The notes under the pieces were generated by a model. It worked only from the letters and a program-made list of their open reading frames with translations. It did not search any database and was not told the DNA's origin. From NCBI GenBank assembly GCA_036346355.1, contig CM070577.1, positions 46,076,309 to 46,140,308 on the forward strand: DNA of 64,000 nt, written 5' to 3'. Source of the DNA: Rhipidocladum racemiflorum. Its lineage: Eukaryota; Streptophyta; Magnoliopsida; Poales; Poaceae. Made by a program: the position numbers and the translations under genes. Shown here piece by piece: positions 54,503 through 64,000 of this stretch. Each line of letters opens with the position of its first letter. Position 1 is the first letter of the stretch.

Positions 54503-55390
54503 ATGAAGAGGATAATGGGCTTCAAGCATGACTGGAACATAGAGGTCATTGCTCAATTCTATGCTACTCTATACATCTCAAGGGATAGAGTTTCTACACT
54601 GCACTGGATGACAGAGGGAGAATGGTATGAAGCCACCTACACTCAGTTTGCACGATTTCTTAGTTTCTCTGCGGCAGATGCTCGTGACAGGGATGAAATT
54701 CATAATGAGACTGCCTTATCTAGAAACAGTATCAAGTTTTTCTACAAGGAAGATGCAGAGTCTGAGCTAGGTGATATCAAGGGCATGAAGCCCTACTATG
54801 CTGCGTTGAACAAGCTTTTTAGAAAAACCTTGGCTCCTAAAGAAGGTGATGCTTCTCATGTGCTCTCCCTCACACGAAACTTGCTCAGCAGAATGCAGGG
54901 TGATCAACGACCATTTGATGTCTTCGACTTCATTTGGAATGAGATCAGGCTTACTGCTCAAGAGCCTAAGAGGAGCTGTGGATATGCTCCTTACATCATG
55001 CACTTGATTGAGAGCATGACCAAGAAGCAGTTTGAGTATGATGTTGAGCACCTTGGTCTCCAGATTAGAGCAGTCAAGGCTCCAGCTCAGAGAGCTACCA
55101 GGGCTACCACCAGAGGTGCTTCTTCATCTGCTGTTACTCTTGAGGCCAGTGGCTCTTCCTCTTCGTCCATTCTCCGTGCTCTCAAGTCCATCTTTTCTCT
55201 ATGCAAAAGCAATGCAGCAGCTCACAAGAAGAACACAAAGAGACTCAAGGAGATCCAGAGGCATCTCAATCTTCTTACTCTGATGAAGAAGAAGACGAGG
55301 AATAGATTGAGGATCCTTTTGCTCCGGCACCTGTAGAGTCCGAGTCTGAGGATGACGCTGAGGAGACTGGATCAGAGGAGTCTGACTAGA
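54503..55390 (+). pseudogene. third ORF of the Copia element (plant transposon-protein-like, env position)
   Basis: An open frame of 277 codons (54503-55336) begins MKRIMGFKHDWNIEVIAQFY. The same frame is readable further upstream (ATFNQVIAACESKG), so the ORF is probably 5'-truncated or spliced. Features: WMTEGEWYEATYTQFARFLS, NELF-like helical middle, a Ser-rich stretch, a Lys/Arg-rich segment, and after a frame shift near 55285 an acidic tail (VESESEDDAEETGSEESD). It sits where SIRE-type elements carry an env-like gene, but no signal peptide or membrane segment is visible. It resembles proteins labelled putative plant transposon protein. The function is unknown. Confidence 0.65.
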
Positions 55391-55598
55391 TCTATCAGTC
55401 CTTCTCTTCTCCCTTTTTGTGGTGCTTGATGCCAAACGGGGAGAGAAAAGCTTACACCATTTTCTTCGTTTAGCTTCATCCTTCTCTGAGAACCTTGTGT
55501 TTTGTGAACTCTCTGTGTGTGTGATGTTGTCCGGATGTTAAATACTCTACACTCTATGCTCTGTTCTGTAGCATAACGTTAGATGCTTCAAAGCTGCT

Positions 55599-57816
55599 TG
55601 TAACACCCCGGCATCTAGTATGCCTGAATGTTACCAAACATAGACTAAACAACATCTAAATACCACAAATAAAGATAAATTACAGCAAAGGTGCAAATGC
55701 TAAAACCGAAAATTTCGGCAGCATATCCTTTGTTTTTCCATGAATTGAAGCAACAACAATATGATCACAGGATATAGCATAAAGAATGACATCTAAATCA
55801 TCAACAACGAGGGTTCTAGCAACAGTAAGTCTAGAATAAGGAATTCAACCATCTAGAATAAGGAATTCAACCATCTCATGAGCTAATCAAAATAAATGAG
55901 GAAACCAAGCACACAATTTAACCATGCACCAAGTTTCATGGCACTATTCTTATTATCATGACTCAAACGAATAAATTGTCTATACGTGTGGAGCTACGTG
56001 TAGATGTGTAGCTAATGCCCTTTCCCGCATGCTGGTTTCATGGTACCTAAAAACAACATAAAACACAAGCGTGAGTTCATCACTCAGCAAGTATATTGCA
56101 ATGGATCATAAAGAACAAATCAATGCAAACATCAATACATACCATACTTAACATCATGATCGAATCATAATTTTATACACAACATCATGACCATGTCTCT
56201 TATCTCAATGTACACATTTCATTATCATCATCATGTATGCAATGCAATGCAATGCACATGTCTCCTCGAAGCAAATAACGGTATTGCCGAGTGCACACCC
56301 GTCGGCGTGCACCGTCTTTCCCCTTCCATCCCATAGATGGAGGGTGCCTACTCCTCGCTACCACTCACCATGTGGGTGGAATCACGAGGTAGGTCTTACA
56401 TCCATGGCGCTCCGGATTAGTCATAACTTTCTCACCGACCTTACCGGACTAGTTATGACGTTCTCACCGACCGGGCCAGTTTTCATGCCATGTATACAAC
56501 ATATGTCATAATCATAAAAAATTAATCATTGGATAGCATCATATCACACCATTTTCCATCATATCATGGGCAAACACTAAGCATGGCAAGATAGCATAAC
56601 ATGGAAACAAATTGCATCTAATCAAGACAAGCAAGACAAGCAAGCAAACAACATGCTACCCATTCCAATACACTTGCCTTAACCGCGGCGAGAGGATGAG
56701 GGCACTCCCGGGATCACACCACCTGCACATAGATACCACACACTCAAAACGTGCCCACAAAACAGTACGCAATCACTCATCTACCCCGACTTCGCAAACT
56801 AATCCCAAAACCGAAAAACAGAGAATCTGTCCAACGGGACAGTAGCCTTCGGAAAGCCATATCTCGGGCTTAACAACTCCAAATAAAATGAATGAGTACA
56901 TTTTCTCGAAGCTTAGGAAATTTCCTAGCTTTTTATAAGTATTGGGAAAAACTGATTCAGCCTCTAAAATTGTTTAATCTACAGAACAACCCGATCTGTC
57001 CCAATCACGTCACAGTTTTGAACACGTTCGGTAAAACGACCATAACTTTCAAACGAATGGGAAGAATTGGACGTTCTTGGTTTCCAATTAAAGGTATTGA
57101 AGTTATCTACAACTTTCTGAACAGGCGGCCGACCAAATTCCGACTCTAAAATTGTGAATACTCAAACCCTAGGTCGTGTGCCCAATCTGCCCGAAACAGA
57201 GAACTATGCAATCTCTAGTTTTCATCCAATCTACCCAATCGCAGCACCACCTCTCAATCTAAAGGCATCAAAACATCCTCTAGCACAGCACCTAGTCCAT
57301 CCCCAGGGATCACCCATAGCCATACCTTCGCCCGACGAACGACGAACGCCGAATCCTCTCCTCCCGGTTCCCCGATCTTCTTCCTCGCGCCGGAACCACC
57401 GGATCTCCTCATCGCGGAGCTTCCCGATTGAGAGGACAATGGTATGGAAGGGTGTGGCAGCAAGGGATGGGGGTGGATCTCTCCTAGGGCCGGCTAGGGG
57501 AGGTGGGGAGGTGGGGGAGGAAGGGGAAAGGGGTGGAGGCACAAGGAGGGGTGGCGGCTAGGAGTGGGAGGAGGAGGAGGTGGGGGGTGCCCTAGGGTTT
57601 GGGGGGGTGCGCATGGGTAGGCTATGCTGCCCCCCCATCTTCCCACATGGCCCAATAGCCTCCCCCAACGGCCCAATTTGTTCCCCCAAGGCCCAAACTC
57701 CCCCGGAAGGGCCCAAACACCCGGAATCGGCCCGGAAACGCTATTAATCCTCATACCGTAAAGTTTTAATCTCCAATTTCACATTTTATAAAGTCACAAC
57801 ATTCTGTAGTGTCACA
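55599..57816 (+). mobile_element. solo LTR, 2.2 kb, copy A
   Basis: The start is TGTAACACCCCGGCATC and the end GTGTCACA. A perfect 5-bp duplication CTGCT flanks it (55594-55598 and 57817-57821). The family start resembles other chromovirus-like LTRs here. The interior has a GC-rich core (57280-57730) with overlapping ORFs on both strands that are not credited. Copy B (58905-61134) is its reverse complement. The missing internal region implies LTR-LTR recombination. Confidence 0.85.
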
Positions 57817-57821
57817 CTGCT

Positions 57822-58079
57822 TATGCTTAAATACATTTGCTTATCATGTTATTATTTGTGTGCATTTGTATGTCTTGGTATGTTTATCCTCGATTGCAAA
57901 GATATAGGGGGAGCTCTGTCAAAATTTTCCTTCATAATGTGCATTTGTTCTCAAGTCTAATCTTATATGCACACTTTGAGGGGGAGCTTACCATATGTCA
58001 CTACATTTCAATATCAAACTCATACAATTTATTTGTATGCTTTAATCGGGTTGTCATCAATCACCAAAAAGAGGGAGAT
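57822..58079 (+). promoter_or_regulatory. Copia 3' non-coding region with three polypurine-like tracts
   Basis: agggggagctct (about 57904), gagggggagctta (about 57977) and agagggagat (58069-58078) occur before the 3' LTR. The last, directly adjacent to the LTR start, is the plausible functional plus-strand primer; the upstream ones could be internal tracts. Confidence 0.7.
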
Positions 58080-58904
58080 TGAAAGTGCATCTAGACCCCT
58101 AAAGAAGTTTTGGATGATTAATGACAAACGATTAAAGGGACTAACGCGTTCAATGAGTTTGTAAACAGGTAAAAGTCCCAAAAGGAGATCATCTACGAAT
58201 GTTGGTTACCCTCAAAAGGAACGAGTAAGAAAACAGCGTTGTTTAAATGTATTTTACTCTTTAATTGAGTCATAGTCATGCCGTACTAATTAAGAGGGAT
58301 GCATTGTAATTGATCTAGGATTAGTCTCTATGCTCAGATGAATGCCAGCTAGTCTTTTGAGAGACACAAATTCATTGCACTATCTTCGGAGTGTTTTCTT
58401 TGTGAAAACTAGGTCGGATATTCCGATGTTATATCGGAAGTTCCGATGCTTTAGATATTCCGATACCTAGTTGTGCTTGAGTCTGAAGCACACAGTGCAT
58501 ATCGGATACTCCGATAGTTTAGATCGGATGTTCCGATCTGTGTAGAGTTCCTTTAAGGCGCTCTCTTGACGCATCGGACACTTCAATTTTTGGATCGGAT
58601 GTTCCGATTAGTGTTGGTTCGACTTTATATGCTCTTTGGAAGCATCGGATGTTCCGATGTGCATATTGGACATTCCGAATTAGACTTTAACAAAATTCGA
58701 GAGATTTTCTTTCAGTTATTCTCTGTAAACATAGGACTCTGATCGTGGAAATCGAAAGTTCCAATGTGGCTTTTGTTACCGTTAGAACGTTTTGATTTTC
58801 TGGAAATCGAGACATATTGGATATTTCGATGTTTCGATCGGACATTCCATTATGTGGCTAAGTGCAGGTATAACGGCTAGTTTTTGTCCAAATCTATAAA
58901 TACC
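58080..58904 (+). repeat. Copia 3' LTR, left part
   Basis: It starts TGAAAGTGCATCTAGACCCC after the polypurine tract. From about 58375 it parallels the 5' LTR, including the TCGGA-N3-TCCGA array (58412-58860) and TATA box (58895-58902), and is then interrupted by solo LTR copy B two bases after the TATA box. Several array units here carry mutations relative to the 5' LTR. Confidence 0.88.
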
Positions 58905-61134
58905 TGTGACACCACGGAGTGTCGTAACTTGATTTAACGTGTTTGATAGGGTCAAAAACAGTATGAGATGTGGAAATAAGGTTAAAACCATAGGATTTGG
59001 AGGTTATTAATGTTTCCGGGCCGTTTCCGGAGTTTTGGGCTTTTCCGGGGGTTTTTGGGCCTTAAAGAGGGGTTGTGGGCTTTGGTGGGATGGAATAGGA
59101 ATCCATCTAGGACAAGTAATCCTAGTTGGGGGCTGGTGGGGGGCTCCCCCTGCCCTTAAGTGCGCCCCAAGCCCCCTCCTTGCGCCCCACACCCCTCCCC
59201 CTAGCCCTAGCCGCACCCCCTCCCCTTTGGCCGTGCGCCCCTTGGCCCTTGCCCTCTCCACCTCTCCACCTCCCCACCACCTCTCCTCCACCCCCTCGCT
59301 GCCCTAGGGTGGCCTCCCCACCCCTGCATCCTCGTGGATCCATCCAAGGAGCGAGGAGCGAGGAGCGAGGAGCGTGGAGCGAGGAGCGAGGAGATCGATT
59401 GGAGTTTTCGTTCGTCGGGCAAAGGTATGATCATGGGGTTCCCTGGGATTGATCTAGGTACTGTTATTAAGGTGATTATCAAGTTTTTAGATCAATTGGT
59501 GGTGCTGGATTGGAGTAATTTGGGTTAGATCTAGACGTTGCCACGTTTCTGTTTTGGGGCAGCATGAACAGTCGATCTAGGGTTCGCGTTATCGCCAACT
59601 TAGAATCCGAATCTTGTCATACGGATGTTGAAGAAGTTGTAGATAATTTAATTATCTTTCTGTGGACATAAAGAAAGTTAAATTCCGTCCAGCTGTTTAA
59701 AAGTTATGACTGTTTTACCGAGCATATTAAAATCTGTGACGTAATTGGAAGAGATCACGGTAATCTGTAGATTAGACGACTTTAGAGTCCGAATCAGTCT
59801 TTACATATACCTATAGAAAGTTGGGAAATTTCCTAAGCTACGCGAGGATGTACTCTTTTAATTGATTCGGAGTCCCAGAACCAAAGTTATGCCTTTTGCA
59901 AGGCTGCTGTCCCGCCGGGACAGAGCCTCTGTTTTTAGGTTTTGCGAGTAGATGGCAATGTCGGGGTAGATGAGGTTTTGCGTACTGTTTTGTGGTTATG
60001 GTTGTGAGCGTTTGGTACCTATGTGCAGGTGGTGCGACCCCGGGAGTGCCCTCTACTTCCCGCCAATCCGTTGCACGTGGTTGAGGCAAGTGTATTGGAA
60101 TGGGTAGCGGATTGTAGGTTGTTGATTGATTGAGATTGAAGTTTGAATATATGATATGTTCACATGCCACGCTTTAATGTTTGCCATTGATATGATGAAT
60201 ATGTTTATTATGTGATGATGCCATGTGTTAATGTACAAGTTATCCATGATGATGCCATGTGTTATCGTACAAGTTAATTATGATGTTGGCATATTTGCAT
60301 ACATGGCATGATTACATGGCCCGGGCGGTGAGAAAGTCATAACTAGTCCGGGAAGGTCGGTGAGAAAGTTATGACTAATTCGGAGAGCCAATGAGTAAGT
60401 CCTACATCGTGATTCCATTCACCGCGGTGAACGGAAGCGAGGAGTAGGCACCCTCCATCTTCGGGATGGAAGGGGGGAGAGGGTGCACACCGACGGGTGT
60501 GTACTCAACCATACCGGTATGAGTTTCCAAGGAGACATGAGCATTGCATTACATCGCATACATATTGATGATGACAATGTTAAGTGTTTATGAATAAGAT
60601 GATTTACATGATGGGAGATGTTATTGCCATGTTGTTGTTCTTGTTGTCCATTGCAATATGCTTGCTGAGTTTCGAACTCACGCTTGTGTTTTCTGGTTGT
60701 TTTAGGTACCATGAGATCGGCATGCGGGGAAGGGAAATAGTCACACGCCCACACGTAGCTTCACCTTAATGATTCCACAAGTCATTCTATTAGTTTGATA
60801 ATAAATTGCGTGTGATGATCATTGCTTTAGTGTTTAGCTTTACTATTTGAGAGCTTATTTGTTCTTTTGACACTTGGAGACATTAAGTGCTTGATGTTAG
60901 ACTTATATTGCCGTTAAGTCTTTAATAATTGTTGTTTTAGATGTCTCTCATATTGCCTTACATTGCTATAATATTGTTGATTCTTCGTAGCATGTTAAAA
61001 CAAAGGAGATGCTGCCGAAATCTCGGTTTTTAGCATATGTACCCTTGCTGGAATTTATGATAAATTGTGGTATTTAGATGTTGTTTAACTTATGTTTGGT
61101 AGCATTCGGGCATATTAAATGCCGGGGTGTTACA
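58905..61134 (-). mobile_element. solo LTR, 2.2 kb, copy B (reverse orientation)
   Basis: Read minus it starts TGTAACACCCCGGCAT (61134) and ends GTGTCACA (58905). A perfect 5-bp duplication ATACC flanks it (58900-58904 and 61135-61139). It contains a microsatellite-like gagcgag array (59347-59392) and a C-rich block (59140-59310). The ORFs there are not credited. It splits the Copia 3' LTR at the TATA box. Confidence 0.88.
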
Positions 61135-61928
61135 ATACCCCTCACCCTCTCCATTTGAGGGTTACACATTTCATTTGGCTGAACTTGTGAGCTTGTAGAG
61201 CACATTCCAAAGCTTTATTGAGCCCTCCTCTTTGATCCTAGTGATCATCTAGAGAGTGAGGAACAAGAGTGAATTCCATGGCTAGAGCAAAAGCGAAATT
61301 CATTCATCTTGAGCATTAGAGAGCTTCTCCAAGATCAAGACTACTTTGCATTTGTTACTCTTGGAGGTTGAAGGACTCCTAGACGGCTAGGCGTCGCTCA
61401 CGAGCTCCCGAAGAGTGTGGGAAGCCGTGAGAAGTTTGTGAAGGTTGATTTCGCCTCCGAAAGGGAAGAAATCAAGAGTGAAACCGAATCTCAAGTGTGA
61501 CCGATGTTTGAGAGGAAAGGGTTGAAAAAGACACAGCTCTTTGTGAGCCTCCTCAATGGAGACGTAAGATCCCCTCAAGGATCCGAACTTCGGGAAACAA
61601 TCTCTTATCTCCTTAGTTTGATCTCTCTTTACATTGCTTGTGTGTAATACCTTGTTTGAGTCTCTCTATTGTTGCTACTTAAGTCTAGATAGCTTACTCC
61701 TTCTTGCACTCAACTAGAGTAGAAAAAGATTGTAGATTGCTAGACGTTATTTCTGTTCTCGAATTCCATTGCTGATCGGACATTCCGATACTATAACGGA
61801 AGTTCAGATACCATCGGAAGTTCCGATATTGGATCGGAAAATCCGATACCTTTTCCGCTGCGAGAAATTTCGTTTAAATTTTTAAATAGCCTATTCACCC
61901 CCCTCTAGGCAATTATCACATCTTTTCA
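61135..61928 (+). repeat. Copia 3' LTR, right part
   Basis: It continues atacccctcaccctctcc as in the 5' LTR after its TATA box and ends gcaattatcacatcttttca at 61928. Four further TCGGA-N3-TCCGA units occur at about 61776-61851. The next bases (ctagt) would be the target duplication, but the left end of the element is truncated, so it cannot be paired. Confidence 0.88.
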
Positions 61929-63025
61929 CTAGTCTTCACTCTCTTCCTCAATTTTGTTTTGCATTTTTAATTTTATTGATTCAAGCCATATTCAACCATC
62001 TCAAGCAAAAAGGTTAAAAGAACGGTCTTGGTCATACACAATACACTCCAAGTTCATCCCAAGTGCAATGGAAAACAGTCTCGTGAGTGTAAGGAGTTGA
62101 GATCAATTTTAGCACAAACAAGTCAATTTTTATTATTTCTAGCACTTAGATTCGTGAGCTTGTTGAGGATCCTAGAATGAAACAATATAGATAATCTAAG
62201 TTACTCTAAGGATACTAGTAGAAACCAAAATATCACTAATCATGGCATAAGCACCTAACGAAGAAATATAGCAAGCAAAAACTAAGTTTCATCAAGTTTT
62301 CCTAAAAGTTCAATTTTTAAGCTAGCTCAAGATGATAGACCAATTTAGATATGACCTAGGCTAGCAAGAATCTTCAAAAAAGTAACTAGGTGCAACTTAT
62401 CACAATTTTATCAATTGCATAAAAGACGGAGCTCTGAAATGAAAAACAAGTCTATATGCAATGCAAGATCAGTTCCAGACTCCCCCTCAACATGTGAGTC
62501 AATTTTAAGTACAAATCTGATTCAAGTTGAGTTATTAACAGTTTTAATCCAAAAGAATAAATGAACTCAATTGAAATCAGAAAAACAAAATGAGAAGAGG
62601 GAATTGAGAAACTGACAACTGGGTGAACTTAAGAGCATAGAAAAGATGGTAGAGAACACTACAACTCAAACTCGCTCTCACCTTCCCCATATGACTTACA
62701 TAGGAAAGCTAACTCAATAGACTCTAACTAGGGAGTACACACTGACTCTGTCTACCCAGGGGGGCCCAACACCTACTAGACCTACAAGACTGTGAGGAAA
62801 CTCAACCTAGAGAGAAGAGAGATAGCTAATTGTGCATGGTAGCAACCTATAGTATAAGGTGAGAGGTCCATGCCGAAGCATGCCAGAATTCTAAGTAAAG
62901 TGGACTCTGAAACTAAGACTTGGCCCACAGACACCTAGAAAGTGCAAACAGATAGGAAGAACTAAAAATATACATATAATACATATAAGACATATCAGCT
63001 CCCCCTCGAGATATGCCATCTGGGC
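61929..63025 (-). mobile_element. 3' non-coding region of a second, reverse-oriented Copia element
   Basis: No ORF. On the minus strand G-rich tracts (ttaagggggagcttggg at about 63047-63031, cgagggggagctgata at about 63009-62994, tgagggggagtctgg near 62486) resemble polypurine tracts following Copia pol, which matches the RNase H fragment beginning at 63026. The LTR of this element is not defined. Confidence 0.5.
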
Positions 63026-63741
63026 TCATAATCCCAAGCTCCCCCTTAAGGCAACAAACCTAAAACTATCCAAAGGCTTGGTGAAAATGTCAGCCAACTG
63101 GTGGTCACTATCCACAAATTGGAGCACTATGTCTCCCTTCTCCACATGGTCTCTAAGGAAGTGAAATCGGATATCGATATGCTTGGTCAGAGAGTGCTGC
63201 ACTGGGTTCTTTGTAATGTGAATGGCAGAGGAGTTATCATAGAAAAGTGGAACACAGTCTACTGCTAACCCATAGTCCTGCAAGATTGATCTCATCCAGA
63301 GAACCTGACTGTAGCAACATACTCGGCCTCAGTGGTGGACTGTGCAACTTCGAACTGCTTCCTAAAGGACCAAGAAACAAGAGAAGTGCCATTGAATTGG
63401 TAAGTGCCAGACGGGAAAAGGAAAAAATACCAGATACCATAGTCATGGTAGCTCAGAGGTATCTGAAGATGCGCTTCACTGCCTGGCAATGAGAGGTGCG
63501 AGAAGAAGCCTAAAATTGAGTGTATGTCTAGCTTCGAGGCTGTGAGATACAAGAGAGAGCCGATCATACTCTAAAACTCCTTTTGATCAACTGGCTCACT
63601 GTCCTTGTCAGGCTCAAGGATAGCAGTGGTGACCATAGGAGTCATCACTGGCTTCCTGTCAGACATATCGAAGCGTCTCAGGAGGTCTTGAGTGTGCTTG
63701 CCTTGATGCAAGAATATACCCTCCCAAGTCTGCTTGATCTG
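63026..63741 (-). pseudogene. Copia reverse transcriptase C-terminus and RNase H fragment
   Basis: The minus strand reads WEGIFLHQGKHTQDLLRRFD, then PVDQKEF with an in-frame stop, MIGSLLYLTASKLDIHSILG, an internally deleted stretch, FNGTSLVSWSFRKQFEVAQS with TTEAEY, and after a frame change ILQDYGLAVDCVPLFYDNSS, KNPVQHSLTKHIDIRFHFLR and QLADIFTKPLD. This is the end of a Copia pol with RNase H acidic residues partly preserved. Stops, a deletion and frame shifts make it non-functional. It differs clearly from the 51084 element, so it is another family member. Confidence 0.85.
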
Positions 63742-63744
63742 GAA

Positions 63745-64000
63745 GCAATGGAAATGGTGTGATGGAATGGAATGGAAATGAGAAGGTAGATTAATTCATC
63801 AGTGTGATGAATTGATGGATTGATTTGATGAATGGATGAAATACGATATAATGGATGTGGTGTTTGTACTGGATTATGGATTGATGATTTATGATATTTA
63901 TATTGTAATTACTTTCTTTAAAATCGCTCTTGCAAATTTCGAACTGTTATGAAATTATTATCCTACTGCAAGTAAATCCTTCTTCATGCAAACTGAAACC
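63745..64000. mobile_element. LTR-like scrap at the window edge
   Basis: The sequence has reiterated gatgaattgatgg/ggaatggaatgg and ends with ctactgcaagtaaatcctt, similar to ctttactgcaagtaaacctctt in the 6230-8941 LTR (near 8471). It is therefore probably part of a related long LTR cut by the window end. Confidence 0.35.

Noticed and set aside
57154..57754. ORFs of 86-135 codons in the solo LTR
   Set aside because: Low-complexity G- or C-rich runs inside an LTR with defined ends and target duplication.

Overview
The window is plant nuclear DNA from a grass. It has two intron-containing host genes with GC-rich first exons and canonical GT..AG splice sites. Around them are nested LTR retrotransposons, MITEs, hAT elements and a Mutator-like cluster. 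The style (SIRE-type Copia, chromovirus LTRs of 3-4.5 kb, Tourist-type MITEs with TTA duplications) fits a Panicoid grass such as sorghum, sugarcane or Miscanthus. Species cannot be fixed from the sequence alone.

Layout. 1-11.3 kb is degraded Ty3/Gypsy material: a reverse-oriented 3.6-kb LTR (1319-4944), a second copy of the same LTR in the opposite orientation (about 6230-8941), and a Tat/RIRE2-like internal fragment with protease and reverse transcriptase remnants plus an LTR (8942-11327). 11.3-13.4 kb holds a Tourist-like MITE, a hAT-like element and a further MITE-like stretch.

13.4-27.4 kb is the genic island. It has two convergent host genes: an eight-exon RING-finger membrane protein of the RNFT type (13584-21033, +; 449 aa) and a six-exon conserved coiled-coil protein (27306-23014, -; 423 aa). 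All exon junctions of both could be placed in frame. A hAT element sits in an intron of each gene. The one in the RING gene (18400-20087) carries intron-containing pieces of a GSK3/SHAGGY-like kinase gene. Two copies of one TTA-flanked MITE family lie at 21897-22168 and 28015-28297.

27.5-35.6 kb: AT-rich DNA, a subtilase fragment, GTCGCC hairpins, and then on the minus strand a decayed set of TE-associated genes: MULE transposase C-terminus (SWIM plus zinc knuckle), a plant-mobile-domain gene and a GRF zinc-finger gene.

35.95-61.93 kb is one SIRE/Maximus-type Copia element with three later insertions. An 11.1-kb chromovirus (38249-49379, TSD TTGTT) splits gag. A 2.2-kb solo LTR (55599-57816, TSD CTGCT) lies downstream of a third ORF. 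A reverse-oriented copy of that solo LTR (58905-61134, TSD ATACC) splits the 3' LTR next to its TATA box. 61.9-64.0 kb holds the tail of another, reverse-oriented Copia element and an LTR scrap.

The two host genes show no sign of working together. The retroelement genes are all broken or substituted in this copy. The observations most worth following are the kinase-capturing hAT, the TCGGA-N3-TCCGA motif in the Copia LTRs and ahead of its third ORF, the localized divergence of the GC-rich LTR core of the chromovirus, and the MULE / plant-mobile-domain / GRF cluster.
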